Origin: Cryptomeria japonica
Taxonomy: Eukaryota > Streptophyta > Pinopsida > Cupressales > Cupressaceae
Length of the DNA: 64,000 nt
NCBI RefSeq assembly: GCF_030272615.1
Contig: NW_026729299.1
Coordinates: forward strand, 46,730 to 110,729
Direction: 5' to 3'
The notes below the pieces were generated by a model that saw only the letters and a program-made list of their open reading frames with translations, did not search any database and was not told the origin of the DNA. The position numbers and the translations under genes were made by a program. Position 1 is the first letter of the stretch; the number at the start of each line of letters is the position of its first letter. Shown in pieces: positions 30,669-44,786 of the stretch.

Positions 30669-32285
30669 ATGGCATTCCCAACGAACGAGGTTTCGGCTAC
30701 CACTAATGATGTTGAAACAGTTTTGAACGAAATATGTGAAGTGCTCAAAGCCCATGAAGATAGATATGATGGTGTAATTGTTGACACAGAGAATATGCAG
30801 AACGATGCTTGTCGTTTTGCAGCTTCACTGAAGGCATCACTTTCTCAATGGGCACGCCAGGTCAGGGCTTACTGCTTTGTTAACTCTAAATACATATCCC
30901 TCAAGACAATAATAAATAGTACCCTCAATTCATCATACTTGTTGGGTATATAGGGAAAGAAGGTGGTGTGGATTAAAGTTCCCAAGGAACAGGCGAAACT
31001 AGTACCCGTTGCGATTGAGGTCAGTTTTTCAAAACATCGCTGCTACCATCGACGTTTTTTTCCCTCCAACCCATTTGGCTAGGCTTCAATACTGATTGGT
31101 GGATTACAGGTGGGATTTGGGTACCACCACGCAGAGCCTTCATATGTGATGTTAGTGCATTGGATCCCTCAAACTCCCCCCACCATCCCTGATAATGCTT
31201 CACATCAAGCGGGAGTTGCAGCTTTTGTATTCAACGAGGAGGGAGAGGTAAAGATGTAATCCAGTTCTTATATATTGTAGTTACTCTGCTTAATATTCTC
31301 CTCCTGTCCGTAGCAATGTAACTGTGAAGTGTGAAAAGACATTCACTATTTTGAGTGGTTGTTCGTTTGAAGAGGTTTTTTTTTCCTTACATAAATTATC
31401 GTGACAATGGCAATATAGGTTCTAGTAGTTCAAGAAAAGTGTGGCCCTTACAAAGATTCCGGGTTGTGGAAGATGCCAACAGGAAGAATTAACCAGGTAT
31501 CAGGTTTAAATTTCCACATCAAACTAAATTCAAGACCCTGCAGTTTTTACATGAAATTACAAGACGATACCTAATGTACTTATCGGCAATTTGTTTCTGA
31601 TAGGGGGAAGGCATTAAGGAAGGGGCCGTAAGAGAAGTTCAGGAAGAAACAGGGGTAAATGCCACTTACCTCACCTTTTTCCTCTGAATCAGGATTTTTA
31701 CCTTATGTTCAATATAATTTCCGACATTTTTTTTTGATAATTTATGTATTTTCATGTACTCTTACAGATTAATACAGAATTTGTACAAGTGGTTGGGTTC
31801 AGGTAAGCAAAACTTTAATCATTAGAAAAAATTGTAACTTGTTTCATAGTTTGTACGAAGAAGGATAAGTTTGATCTAGCTCTCTAATAGTTGTGATTGA
31901 ACTGCAGGGATGGTCACAATGCCCCTTTCGGAAAATCCGATCTGCTCTTCGTGTGTATGTTGAGATCTCTTTCTTCTAATATTGTTGTGCAAGATACCGA
32001 AATTTCAGTAGCCAAGGTACGTGTTTAAACATTATTTCAATATCGTTCAGTTGGATAACTTCAATATCGTTTAAGTGGGGCTTAAATTTGTTTTATTTTC
32101 AGTGGATGGCAATAGAAGAATTTGCATCTCAACCTAAAAATCAGCAAAGCAAACTCCTAAAAGATATGATCGGCGTGTGTGTTGCCAACGTCAACGGACA
32201 ATGTGAAGGATTTTCAGGCATTGGGATATCGTCCAACTCGCGCAAACCCTCTGCTTTCTTCTGCACTGCCCTTAATTCTGAGTAA
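30669..32285 (+). CDS. Nudix hydrolase (plant NUDT2/6/7-like), intact eight-exon gene
   Basis: Exons: 30669-30860, 30954-31019, 31110-31247, 31419-31496, 31604-31654, 31768-31802, 31908-32016, 32103-32285, all with GT-AG introns and joined frames, giving 283 residues. The start is the ATG in CACAATGGC at 30669. Residues 1-110 form the plant-type N-terminal domain (LKASLSQWARQ, WIKVPKEQAKLV, FGYHHAEPSYVMLVHWIP). The Nudix box at residues 154-176 is perfect: Gly154, Glu160, Arg168-Glu169, Glu172-Glu173, Gly175, hydrophobic 176; the glutamates bind the metal for pyrophosphate hydrolysis. Plant relatives of this length are cytosolic ADP-ribose/NADH pyrophosphatases linked to redox and defence balance; the exact substrate cannot be read from sequence. 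No targeting peptide is evident. Intron positions are shared with pseudogene C. Confidence 0.93.
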
Positions 32286-35200
32286 ATTATCGGCATTTGC
32301 AAACTGAAGAACAAAGATAGAATGGATTTCAGCAATTTCATTCAATACATTCGTCCTAGTCATGTCTAGATATTCCTAGCACGCTCCGTGTAACAATGAT
32401 TTCCTCGATAGAATATTATATTTAAGTTAACATGTTGGACGAGTATATCTTTTTTAATCAAGTTTTGAAATAAATACAAATTTTTCAATTATATTTGAAA
32501 AATATTTGTATTGTATATTTGACACTATGATCATTTGAAACAAAGATTTGTAACAATTTCATGTTTGAAGAATTTATATTTATGATTTCTTTTGTTTTTA
32601 TGAAATGAGCTTAAGAACTATTTGTTTGTTGATTTATTTTGTTTCTACACATTAAAATTAGACTTTAGTGGACTTATACATAAATAAATGGTTGATTTTA
32701 TGTAATATAAATATATTATAAATGAACTCATACATCATCTTTCTAAAATTATTTCTCATACTCTTAAATTGTATTCTTAAGATGTAAATAAAAGAGTCAC
32801 CAAATATATCATTAGACGATAGTGTGTACACACACAAACTTTACTTTAAAAAAATGACATTGTACAGTTGAAATAACATGGCACTACGCACTTATGATAA
32901 CTTCCACTTCATCTTTAACGACTTTCTTTCATTGCATGTGAAGCATGAAGATGCTTTTTAAAAAATAGTAGCTTTACAAAATGTTCATGCGGAGTACAAC
33001 TATTCATAACTATTTAGCTAACTAGTTATCTAATGGTCATAGCCAACTATACATCTATGCAAATTTCTACTACATCTTTGTTATACCAAATTCAGACCAT
33101 AGTCTTTTCTATACATATAAATGTGGCCATGCACTCTATCAAAGGCGATATTTTCTTGAAATATGTTGTCTTTATGAATGATTTTTTTATTGTTAAAATT
33201 TACCCTCGTATGATTTACTTGAAAATGTATGATGTGCATTCTTATCTATGCTGTAAAATATGACACTTGAAATTTGTGAAATATTTTTTATCTTCGCGTC
33301 TACATTTTTTTCTTGTTATTTCTACATTTATTTAGAATTCCCTTATATTTTGTATCAAAACCTATTGCTTTCATAGATATCTTTTTGCTATAGTGTATAT
33401 ATTGCCCTTTCTTGCATAGTCTATTTGCATCCAACTCCTAAACTCCTCCAACTGTACTATTTTCAAACTTTTTATTTTACATACTTGCTTTGATTTAGGT
33501 ATCAGAAATAAATTTATTTTACTTCCCCTAATTCCTAACCAAGCTCTAGTGACTAATTAATTTTTTTTATACATAAAACTTTGATATTAGCTAGTTACAG
33601 TGTGGTGAGACTGGTTGTATTATAATACTACTTTGAAATAGAAACATGGAATCAATTTTGTTTCAATAATCTACTTATCCATTGCTAACTGCACCTTAAG
33701 GGATCAATCCTTAGTAGGATTTTTGTGTTTAAAGAATTCATACCAAATACAATCCATTCTTGTGAGAAGGTAGATTTTAAAAATTCAATAATAGATGCAA
33801 CAAGACTCCAATTATCCAAAATCCATAATCTAAAGTCTATACTGTCCAGAGATAGAAAATTGTACTTTGGAATAAAAGGCTTTCATTTCCTATCATATTA
33901 ATTAACTCTACTTGTGAGTTAAAAGTTTATTTTTAGGCATGCAGTGAGGTATGTTTTAGGCACGTAGAAGTTTTTTATTCAAGAGAACCAATGGCTTCAA
34001 TAAATAGATAACAATCACAAAATTATAGAATAAAATTATACACAACAAAGAATAAGCTGGCTACATAATAACTCCAAATCAAAACTCCTTGGTCTAACTG
34101 TTTTTTATTCCTTCTTTGGTGTTTCCTTACATAGTTGGTGCCTTCAGGTGGGGCTTGAATCCTTTTTCTTTATAGGATGGTATTTTGTGCATCAGTATCT
34201 TGCGCATTGAGTTTGTGGCTTGGGTTGGTACGACGTTTGGATAATCTTCTATTTCTCTACTTTTGCTAACCTAACTGTGGTTGTTTTTACCTTGGCGATA
34301 ATTTGGAAGGCTAACTTGATCGAGGATTCTTTCAAGGTGGATCTTCTTAGGGGACTTGTTGTGCTCATTGATGTTGAAGAACCTATTGAGGTTGCTCTTA
34401 ATATGGCATTGGTCTGTATGATGTAGTTTACTCCTAGTTATAATGAGTTGGACCATTTGGTGGATAGCAAGGTTCTTATTGCTCGGTGGACCCTCTTGAT
34501 GCTCCTACCAGATTTTCTACTCTGTGTTGTTGCAAATTCACTATGGTGGTATTTTGTGCTTCTATTGCTTCTAGTTATTTGAGTACTTGCCATATTCAGT
34601 TACTTGTGGGCATGTTGTGTTCCCTTGGTTCTGATGACATTGGACCTATCAAGGTGCTCCAGGATGTCGTTGCTATAGTGATTTCTATTGTAAAAGGTTG
34701 AGGGATGCCTTTGAAAACCCTATGAGTGTTTTTGTGCTAGTCCATTTCTTGGGTATAATTTTTTGTGTTTTTTTGGAATGGCTAGATACTTTTTCTACCA
34801 TAAAGCTTTTGGGTTTCTTTAGATCTATGTGGCTTGTGTTCACATGGTTTTTTGGCACCTTTAGTACTTTGTGATTTCTGTCCTTGCTAGAAATAATTTT
34901 TGGTCAAGGTGGTCCTATAGGTAAATGGTTGCGGGGTGACTTTCAAAATACACCATTTGATGTTTGTTCTCTTGACTGCTAATAAATATCATTAATTAGT
35001 GTTTTAAATATTTTTAAATAGAAATTTACATCTTAATTTTATAAAATATCTTTTTTACATGAAAATATTTTAATAATTTTTTGACAAACATAAACTAAGA
35101 ATAAATAATAAAGGATCATAAATTGCATGCATTAATATTATCTAGAACTAACCTCAATAAATATATTAATGAAGTAATTGACATCCATTATATCTTTGTT

Positions 35201-35876
35201 TTTCAATTTTCACATGATTAAATTTTATAATCAATAATCTATTATAAATACTAAATAAATATATTATCGTACTTAATAATATACAAATAATTTAAATAAA
35301 ATGTTATGAAGTTTCATTTTGTTTGGTAAAGAATAATGCTTTTAGATTTGTTATTGTTGATTCTATTTGAATATGTAATCATATATTAATAGAATCTTTA
35401 CTAACTCAATGTTGAGATACAAAATTTAAATACGTATAAATAACAATGTTGACTTTATTTGTATTATAATAAATGTTGTTATTTATAAACCATCAAGTCT
35501 AAACTTAGAACGATGAAATGTTGTTTTAAAATGTTTTATATGCTTCCATGCATTAAACATTAGTGTCAATTTTTGTAAAATGGGAGGAGCAAAGACATGT
35601 ATATTGTCTTGCACAAAAACTTATTAATTATCTTGTGTTATGTGAAAGTTCTAATAGTAAACAAAATTTAGTCAATAAAAATATCAATAAATACTATTAA
35701 TTGATTTCTTAAATATTGTTTATGAAAAATTTACATCCTCAATTTATCAAAGATGAATATTCATTTTCAAAAACTATTATTATTTTTATATAAATTTTTT
35801 AATCAATACAAGTAAAGTAAAAATTAATCCCTAAATATTCTAAATACAAAACCAATTGACTTAAACGACTAGGACT
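32286..35876. other. AT-rich spacer, copy 2
   Basis: Equals 100-3690. It begins right after the stop of the complete Nudix A gene. Confidence 0.5.
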
Positions 35877-36034
35877 AATAATATCTAGCCCTGATTACAG
35901 TGGATGTAATAAGTTGCTGACATCCATTCTGTCTATGTTTTCAAATTTGCAAAGTCCGATTATTGAGAATCAACGACACCGCAATAAAAAGCAGAGGGTT
36001 TGCGTGAGTTAGACGATATCCTAATGCTCGAAAA

Positions 36035-37656
36035 TCATTTACATCGTCCCTCCATGTTGGCAACACACATGCCGATTATATCTTTTAGAAGTCTGCTTTG
36101 TTGGTTTTTAGGTTGAGATGCAAATTCTTCCATCGCCATCCATTGAAAAACAAAAACAAAAAATTGCTTGAACCCAAATTAAATTCCAATTTAGCGACAT
36201 AGAATTACCACCATATGCTTAAACATGTACCTTGGCTGCTGAAATTTTTGTATCTTGCACAACAATGTTAGAAGAAACAGATCTCAACATGCACACGAAG
36301 AGCAGATCAGATTTTTTGAAAGGGGCATTATGACCATCCCTGCAATTTATGCACCCACAACTATTAGAGAGCTAAAAATTACTATTTCAACCTTATCCTT
36401 CTTCGTACCAACCATGAAACAAGTTACAACTTTCTGTAATGAAAGTTTTTCTTACCTAAACCCAACCACTTGGACAAATTCTGTATCAATCTATAAAAGC
36501 GCATGAATATTCTTCAAATTATCAAAAAAAGTTGAAAATTATATTGAACAGAAGGTAAAAATCCTGATTCAGAGGAAAATGGTTAGCTAGGTGACATTTA
36601 CCTGTTTCTTCCTGAACTTCTCGTATGACCCCTTCCTTAATGCCTTCCCCTTATCAGAAATAAATAGTCGATAATTGCATTAGTGGGCGTTCATGAAAAA
36701 GGGCATTGCCATAAATTTAGTTTGATGAGGATATTTAAACCTGATACCTAGTTAATCCTTCCTATTTGCATCTTCCACAACCCGAAATCTTTGTAAGGGC
36801 CACACTTTTCTTGAACTACTAGAACCTATATTGCCATTGTCACGATAATTTATGTATCAGATTTTTCACTTCAAACCACTAACCCACAACCACTATTAAA
36901 ATAAAATTTATGGGTAATCATTATAGTAACTTTACATTTTCCCAGTTATGTAAGAAAAGAAAATCCTCTTAACACGAACAACCACTCAAAATAGTGAATG
37001 TCTTTTCACACTTGACAGTTACATTGCTATGGATAGGAGGAGAATATTAAGCAGAGTAACTACAATATATAAGAATTGGATTATGTTTTTACCTCTCCCT
37101 CCTTGTTGAATACAAAAGCTGTGATTCCCACTTGATGAGAAGCATTATCAGGGATGGTAGGAGGAGTTTGAGGGATCCAATTCACTAACATCACATATGA
37201 AGGCTCTGCATGGTGGTACCAAAATCCCACCTGCAATTCACCAAACACTATTGAAGCATAAAAAAATGGCTTGGAGTGTAAAACATTAATAGTTGTAGCA
37301 AAGTTTTGGAAAACTAACCTCAATCGCAACATGGACTAGTTTCACCTGTTCCTTGGGCACTTTAATCCAGATCGCTTTCTTGCCCTATACGCGCATCTAT
37401 CCAACAAGTATGAATTGAAGGTACTATTTATTACTAAGGGATTTGTATTTTAGAGTTAACATAGTGGGAATCATTGACCTGGTGTGCCCATTGAGAAAGT
37501 GATGCCTTGAGTGAAGCTGCAAAACGAGAAGCATCCTTTTGCATATTCTCTATATCAACAATGACACCATTATATCTGTCTTCGTGGGCTTTGAGAACAT
37601 CACATATTTTGCTCAAAATTGTTTCAGCATCATTGATAACATCATTAGTGTAAGCG
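36035..37656 (-). pseudogene. Nudix pseudogene C, copy 2
   Basis: Same exons and same lesions as 3849-5470 (offset 32186), so the gene died before the unit was duplicated. It lies convergent to Nudix A, which ends at 32285; the pair is 3.7 kb apart. Confidence 0.88.
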
Positions 37657-37759
37657 ACTAAGCAGTGACTTGTCAACCTTTTGAATACAACTATGAGCAA
37701 GATTGGATTTGCAAATGCAAAATGAATTGATATGACTACAATAATAATTTGTGGTATAG

Positions 37760-37766
<7 letters not shown>

Positions 37767-37833
<67 letters not shown>
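37767..37833. repeat. AT microsatellite, 28 units plus tail, copy 2
   Basis: One AT unit shorter than at 5581. This change alters the offset from 32186 to 32184 and is the only length difference between unit copies that I found. Confidence 0.97.
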
Positions 37834-38039
37834 AAGTGGCAACTGAAGTTTCTTGGATTTGAGAGGAATTCTTTGGGGATGGTAACAACCAACTACCACT
37901 ACCTTTTGTCAGAAAAATGAAATAGGAAAACTTGAAACTTGTGGGCAAAGAAATGGATAAAAAGGAAAAACTTATGAACAATTGTGATACAGGGAAGCGC
38001 ATGAACATCGTGAAGGTAAAGAAAGCTCAAATAAGGAAA

Positions 38040-38157
38040 TACACTGATTAACGTACTAGTAAGCATTTAACATTCTTGTGCAGGTTCGTTCTCCTTGTGT
38101 CCTCCTTGCCACAGTTTATTGACTTTCATATACGACGATTATTTGTTGAAATTGACC
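38040..38157 (-). promoter_or_regulatory. Upstream block of Nudix C, copy 2
   Basis: Equals 5856-5973, W-box core included. Confidence 0.48.
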
Positions 38158-38457
38158 TTTTTTAAAAGTAAATAAATATTTTGAGAGAGGTTTGAGGTTT
38201 TCTTATCCTCATTTTCTTACATCTTGTTACATCGTCTATTGTTCAAGCCATTCATCCGACTCAAAATTTCAATACTAGTCATTCTCATCTTCCTATATAA
38301 TTCACTTGACTATGTCTACCTTCTATGCTTAGACTTCAAGCTTAACAATGACAATGATGAAAAAAAAGGTATGTAAAATATTAAGCAATCAATCTTAATT
38401 AACGGTTTCAAATTAGTTAGAACTTGACTAGCTGAAATTGAGAGAATGATAACTCAA

Positions 38458-39980
38458 TGATGAGCGAATAGTACCAAACCGGTACTGAGAGGGGGGGGAT
38501 GAATCAGTACAGAAAAAAATACAGTCCTAAACCGGTTTAACCGTAGACACTTCAAATGACTGGCAGACAACGACACCGGTTTGAAACAGAGTGCAACTGG
38601 TAAAGCTAAGAATGTTTGAGACAAGCATTAATTGGTTACTCACTTAGCTTTTCACTCAACTCGAGACTACACTACCATTTCACCCTTATGCATAAACAGG
38701 TAATCTATCATCAGATCATAATAACAGCTAGTTCAACATGTTTTATTGATAGGCATAAAACACAGAACCATCATATGCTTGACAGACAATAGCAAAGCAT
38801 CACAAGATAAAAGCATCACACACGACACACATATTTTTCACGTGGAAACCCAACTGGGAAAAACCACGGTGGGGATGAATACCCACAAACTATTTTTGAA
38901 CTCTTTGGAAGTCCGCTCTGTTAGGATCCTTGTCTGGTTAGAGACATTACAATAGGTTCTGCTAGGAACCGATCCTGTTAGAGATCACCCAGTCAAGGGA
39001 TGGCTACAATACTCGATTAAGGGTTAAACCCTGTTAAAGGTTACCTTGTTAGAGGATTTAAAGAACTCAATAGCTAAAGGATTTCGAACTCGGTAGCTTT
39101 GAATTACCCTGTTAAAGGATTTTCAACAAGCCGGTTAAGGCTACCCTGTTAAGGGATTTTCCAACTGTTGAGGTGGTTAGACATCAACAGGTATTACAAT
39201 GATCTGGTAACAACACTCAATATCAATGCAGATCCACTTAAGCTCCTCTTCACCTTCTGCACTTACACTCTGTAGGTATCACTTCTCTCCTTTTGGTTTG
39301 GCAAGAATTACGTATCCCTTCTCTTGGATACACACACACACAACTTTTGCCAACAAATTTAGAGCAAGACACAACATTGACCTCATAGGAAAATAGATAG
39401 GTCAGTAGCATAAACCCTAAACCCTAAACCTGTTAGGTTAAGGAATTCAAACGGTTCAATCCTGACCGTTGAGCACAGTGCTTTAAATGCGACAGTCTTG
39501 ATCCAATCTCAAGACATTCTCCATCGTCCATTTCCACCGATTTTATGGCGGCTGATAACCCATCACACGTTATCACTGTTTAACAGACTTCGCACATTCC
39601 TGAGGTAGATAGAAACAATCTCCCTCATGCAAGATCCTTCACGCACACAGGATTATGTGGCAACACGATCTGTTCTTCTTTACAATGCTAACTCATCACA
39701 CAATATCACCAGTTGAGCCACATAGGCTTGAAGCACATCAACCAGAAACCCTGAAGTTGAGACTACCAACCAGTAGTCATACAACACTTCCATGTGCCGG
39801 TTGCCATAATTGTATGCCGATTCACCTTGAACAAACACACCATTTCACTTTGGCACAAATGTCGGTTCACAGTGTTATACCAGTTCTCACATCTGCCAAT
39901 TCACACCTCTTGAACATATTGACATCAATGACAACATACAATGTCATGATGTCCACATACCGGTTCACATAATGCCAACA
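38458..39980 (-). repeat. 3' LTR of Copia element 1, copy 2
   Basis: Equals 6274-7796, with the telomere-like motif at 39412-39430. Confidence 0.7.
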
Positions 39981-40225
39981 ATCTCCCCCTTTGGCATTGA
40001 TGACAATATACAAAGATATCTCTCCACTTCACATCTTCTCCCCCAATTTCTGCAGATATCTTCTCCGCTTCACATCTTCTACCCCTTTGACAACAATGTC
40101 AAAGTGGAGGCACAAGCTTCCCTGTTCCATTATGCCGCTCCCCCTGAGGAGTAGCGTCCTTCAACACATCAATCCTAAAGAAAAATTTGTCTATGCAATA
40201 CATGACTGGTGTGGAGCATATACCT

Positions 40226-41651
40226 TTAGTTCACCTCCTGAAGGGGTAGTACCCCTAATTCACCTCTTAAGTATATAAATGTATTCTTTGGGAGAGGCTC
40301 AGTGAATATGTCTGCTAACTGCTCCTTACTGGAAACATGCTCCAGTGCAATCTCTTTATTCTGAACCTTTTCCCTCAAGAACTGATACTTAAGCTCAAAG
40401 TGCTTGGTTCTAGAATGTAAAACCGGATTCTTGGAGATATTAATTGCACTAGTATTGTCACAAAATATACTTACCAGTTCAGACACTGGAACTTTGAAGC
40501 CATTCAATACATGCTTCATCCAAATTGTTTGAGTGCAATTCATGAAAGCTGCAACATACTCTGCTTCCGCTGTAGACTGAGAGATACAACTCTGCTTTTT
40601 ACTCATCCATGAGACCAGTCTACCACCGAGGAAGAATGCACACCCAGTTGTGCTCTTCCGATCATCTACATTACCAGCCCAATCAACATCTATGAACACT
40701 TTCAGGTTAAAATCATTATTGTATAGATACCATAACCCATAGTCAATAGTTCCTTTCAGATACCTAAGAATCCGCTTGACTGCAACCAAGTGAGATTCTC
40801 TTGGACTTTTTTGGAACCTTGCAGTAATGCCAACTGCATGTGCAATATCCAGTTTGCTATGCACTACATAATGCATCTTACCAATCATTGATCGGTATTC
40901 CTTCTTATCAACCAATACAGAGTCATCCTCTTTGGATAGTTTACAACCGGTCACCATCGGTGTACCAACCGGTTTGCTATCTTCCATGCCAAAGGTCTTC
41001 AACACCTCTTTGACATACTTGGACTGAGTGATAAAGATTCCATCTTTCCTTTGCTGGATCTGTAGTCCAATGAAGAACTTAATCTCCCCTATGAGTGACA
41101 TCTCAAACTCTTTCTTCATCTCATATGCAAATTCATGTCTCATCTTGTCATCTCCACCAAAGATAATGTCATCAACAAATACCTCACAGATCAGGATCTG
41201 ATCTCCTTCAGACTTCAAGTAGATATTGCCATCTTCACTTGTTCTCTCAAATCCAATCTTCACAAGATGGGAATGCAGGTGTTCATACCATGCTCTAGGT
41301 GCTTGCTTTAGACCATATAAGGCTTTATGTAGCCTACACACCATGTCACTATCTTCAGATAGGGCAAATCCATCTGGTTGCTCTATATACACCTCCTCAT
41401 CAAGTACACCATTTAGGAATGCAGATTTTACATCCATTTGATATACTTTGAAGCCTTTAAAAGATGCATATGCAAGAAGCATACGAACTCCTTCCAATCT
41501 AGCTACAGGAGCAAAGGTTTCTCCATAGTCTTCTCCTTACTCTTGGGCATATCCTTTGCACACCAGTTTGGCTTTGTTTCTAATCACTGTGCCATCCTCA
41601 TTCAGCTTATTTCTGAAGACCCATTTAGGAGTAAACTCGCTGGAGGATTTA
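40226..41651 (-). pseudogene. Copia 1 RT-RNase H fragment, copy 2
   Basis: Same 423-codon open frame from the Met at 41497 and the same TAA (41537-41539) in the RT entry region. Confidence 0.9.
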
Positions 41652-42386
41652 AGAATCCAAACTGATAGATCACCTTGTTAGAGGATTTGTACAATGAAGC
41701 TTGTTAGAGCTTACCCGGTTAGGGGATTTGATTTTGTTGCAGTGATTAGAAAACAACAAGAATGTTTGATCTGTTCTGCGTAGCACAATACTTGCTTGAT
41801 CAGATCATTCTAAGTACATTCAACAATGCTCTTCATCTTTAACACTTTTCGCTTTTCAACAAAAGCTTTCACTCTTTTCGCATAATCTCCTCTCTATCAC
41901 TTTCAGTATTATATTTGAAATGATTCACTAAGATGTCTTTAAATAGACATTCAAATCTTATGCCGGCCTAAGGAAATCAAAACACAATTTCCTAGGTGCA
42001 GTGTATCTAGACAAGTAATCATAACTCATTACAAAATGACTGCCAAGAAAACAGTGCTAGTAACTCATCACAAAATCAAATACCGGTTAGAACAGTCAAT
42101 ACTGGTTGGAACAAAACATGTGAATCGTTGTCCTGGAATCTTCCGCTTGATCTCCATCTCCATCTTCATCTTCATTTTGATGCTGACTTAGTGTAGCCAC
42201 ATGTTATCTCTTAAGCACATGTCGGTTGACACAAAGTACCGGTTAGAGATAGACCTTAAACATGCCGATTGTCAGTGTAAACCAATTGAAGTTACACTGG
42301 TAGTCAATGTAATCATATGTGTGTGTGAGAGTGTTTCATCAATGACAACAAGTGATGAATACATTACAATCATCGTCAAGCCAACA
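41652..42386 (-). repeat. LTR remnant of a Copia 1 relative, copy 2
   Basis: Equals 9468-10202. Confidence 0.6.
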
Positions 42387-43031
42387 CACACAAACAACGA
42401 AAAAGGATATCTGCTTTAAAGGTGCGAAAGTTGTTACTGAACTTGGCGAATCTGTTCAAGGAGATTATAGCGAATTTGTTCAAGATCATAGCGAATATTG
42501 TTGCTGTTGATAGAAAGTCCTTCAAGGTGTAGATTTGATACTTTGTTGTTGTTGATAGCAAGTTCTTCAAGGTGCAGATTTGATACAAACCCGAAGCAAA
42601 TATATTCACTTGAAAGGGCAAACTTATTCCCTGTGGAAGTAAGAACCTAGTGCAAACCTGTTCATGATAAAGAAGTAGATCAGATTTATGCAAGTGTGCA
42701 GAATACAGATCTCAGATTTGAGTTGCAGCTAAGTACACATTGTTACCTTTTGGAATTGAATGCATAATCAGACTTGTGGGCCTTTATTGCTGGGTTTTTC
42801 CTCTCAGGAGGTTTTCCCAGGGTATTTGCGTGCCGTGTTTCATTATTATTCATCTATGCCTAATTTTGAAAGTCACTAAACTAAACAACAAATCAATTAA
42901 GATTCAGTTTCCGAGTTTTCCATTAAATCTGAAAGTCTAATTTCAACATGGTATCAGAGCCCTAGGTTCGTATAGAGGCTGTAATCAGATTTGTGCTTCC
43001 TTCTAACCTGCTGATCAAAAGTTTAGTCCCC

Positions 43032-43868
43032 ATGGCTTCTTATATTAGGTCTGAAGATAGGTTGGAAGGTCACACAAATTTCTCTTCTTGGAAGGTCAAG
43101 ATAATGATGGCATTGAATGATCTTGCTGCATATGTTAGCAAGAATGCTAAGGAACCTGAGGGTGCAAGTGAGAAAGAAGATTGGAAGAAGAAGGACTTCC
43201 AAGCTCAAAGGATAATAATAAACTCCGTCAAAAACCATTTGCTGCCATCCATCTCCATGACGAAGTCCTCTAGGGAGATGTTCTCTACATTGGAAAAGAT
43301 GTACGAAGTCAAAAATACCAGCTACATCCTTGCCTTAAGGAATCAACTCTCCTACATCAAATTAGAGAAAGAAGAACTTGTTGCTGCTTACTTCATGAGA
43401 ATCTCTGAGCTGAGAGATCAACTTGCCACCATTGGGAAGAGTGTTGAAGACAATGACTTATCTATGACTACCCTAAATGGTTTTCCTCCCTCTTTGGAAC
43501 CATTTGTTCAAGGAATCTGTGCCAGAGTTGAGCTTCCTAAGTTTGATCAAGTAATGGGAGATTGCATTCAAGAAGAGTCTCGGTTGGCTGCGAAAGGAAA
43601 AATTAAGAACCCTTATGATGAGCAACATGTCCTCTTGGCTAAGAAGGAAGACATCCATTGGAAGAAGAATGTTTTCAAGATAAATAGAGATTTCAGCTCT
43701 CCTACCCCTCCTTCAAAGAAAAGACCAAGAGACTTATCCCACATCCGATGCTTCCGATGCAACAAGCGTGGCCACTTTGCAAGGGACTATCAAATTCAGG
43801 ATGAGCAAGAAGATGCAAACATAAATGACGTATCAAATCCTCACAATCGTGAAGATTTCCTCCTTTGA
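43032..43868 (+). CDS. Copia-type Gag (TR-GAG), copy 2
   Basis: Identical 278-residue product, including the Tyr in place of the last zinc-knuckle Cys (TAT 43788-43790). The shared substitution shows it predates the unit duplication. Confidence 0.85.
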   Translation: MASYIRSEDRLEGHTNFSSWKVKIMMALNDLAAYVSKNAKEPEGASEKEDWKKKDFQAQRIIINSVKNHLLPSISMTKSSREMFSTLEKMYEVKNTSYILALRNQLSYIKLEKEELVAAYFMRISELRDQLATIGKSVEDNDLSMTTLNGFPPSLEPFVQGICARVELPKFDQVMGDCIQEESRLAAKGKIKNPYDEQHVLLAKKEDIHWKKNVFKINRDFSSPTPPSKKRPRDLSHIRCFRCNKRGHFARDYQIQDEQEDANINDVSNPHNREDFLL

Positions 43869-44176
43869 TCTATTGGTTTGTTGATCCATCTTTAAGTTAA
43901 ATTTTGTTTTAGATTTAAGTTTGGTTCCAACTTTAAGTCATAAATTTTTTGTGGATTTATCTTCTAGATAGGGTTTTAGAGGGAGTCCCATGACATCTTT
44001 AAAATACTCTTTATCTCAGTAAAATCTTATTGTTGGTTTCTAATCATTGTGATCTATTGCTCTAATGATGGAATTGATAAATGTGTTACTTGATTATTAC
44101 AAATGTTTTCCTTTATTCTATGTTGAAACTAACAAGTGTTCTGGTTATATTCTATAATACACTGGGTGTATCATCT

Positions 44177-44389
44177 ACCCTCTGCGGAGTGCAAGGTGAG
44201 TCCTTCCTCTGCGGAGTGCAAGGTGGCAGTTCTCTCTCGCCCTCTGCGGAGTGCAAGGTGAGTCCACCCTCTGCGAAGTGCAAGGTGGCAGTTCTTTCCA
44301 CCCTCTGCGGAGTGCAAGGTGGCAGTTATTTCTCACCCTCTATGGAGTGCAAGGTGAGTTCACCCTCTACGGTGTGCAAGGTGACAGGT
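44177..44389 (+). repeat. Minisatellite downstream of gag, copy 2
   Basis: Seven units as at 11993-12205, with no change in unit number between copies. Confidence 0.9.
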
Positions 44390-44786
44390 TGTTCTTCTCA
44401 GTAAAAAAACATATGTATCCTTTGCGGTTGTGCATGATTTATGTTGTATAGTTATATATATCTTTGAGTATTAATTATTGTAGGTGTGCGTATGGAAAGG
44501 TCTCTGTCATCCTCTACGGATGTGCATGATGAAAGATCATGGTGTTACATGCAGGTCCCCAGGAAAGTGTGAAGTTATGAAGTGTTGGCTTCATCCTTTG
44601 CAGGCATTGCAAGAGAAGATCATGTAAAGGTTCATTGTAATGTAATTGTGTGATCAAATCACAAATTGTATATTGATTGTACTATTAGGGCTGGGCCCTA
44701 ATCTTAAACATTGTAATTATTCATGCCATGGGATTCTCCATGTGAATTTGGTTATGTATTTATTTTCCTCCCTAGTTAAGAGGGAG

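Larger units (their letters stand above)
1..32186. repeat. Tandem 32.2-kb segmental duplication, copy 1
   Basis: Base 1 matches base 32187 and the match runs without visible break to the window end. The offset is 32186 up to the AT microsatellite near 5.6 kb and 32184 after it. Every gene, LTR and pseudogene described for copy 1 recurs. Differences seen by eye are one AT unit, T12624 versus A44808 and C13778 versus A45962; a full alignment might find a few more. The start at base 1 is only the window edge, since the repeat phase is arbitrary and the real junction cannot be placed. It could be a very recent duplication or an assembly artefact. Confidence 0.95.
38458..42386 (-). mobile_element. 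Composite Copia element 1, copy 2
   Basis: Equals 6274-10202. 3' LTR 38458-39980, pol fragment 40226-41651, foreign LTR remnant 41652-42386. Confidence 0.75.
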
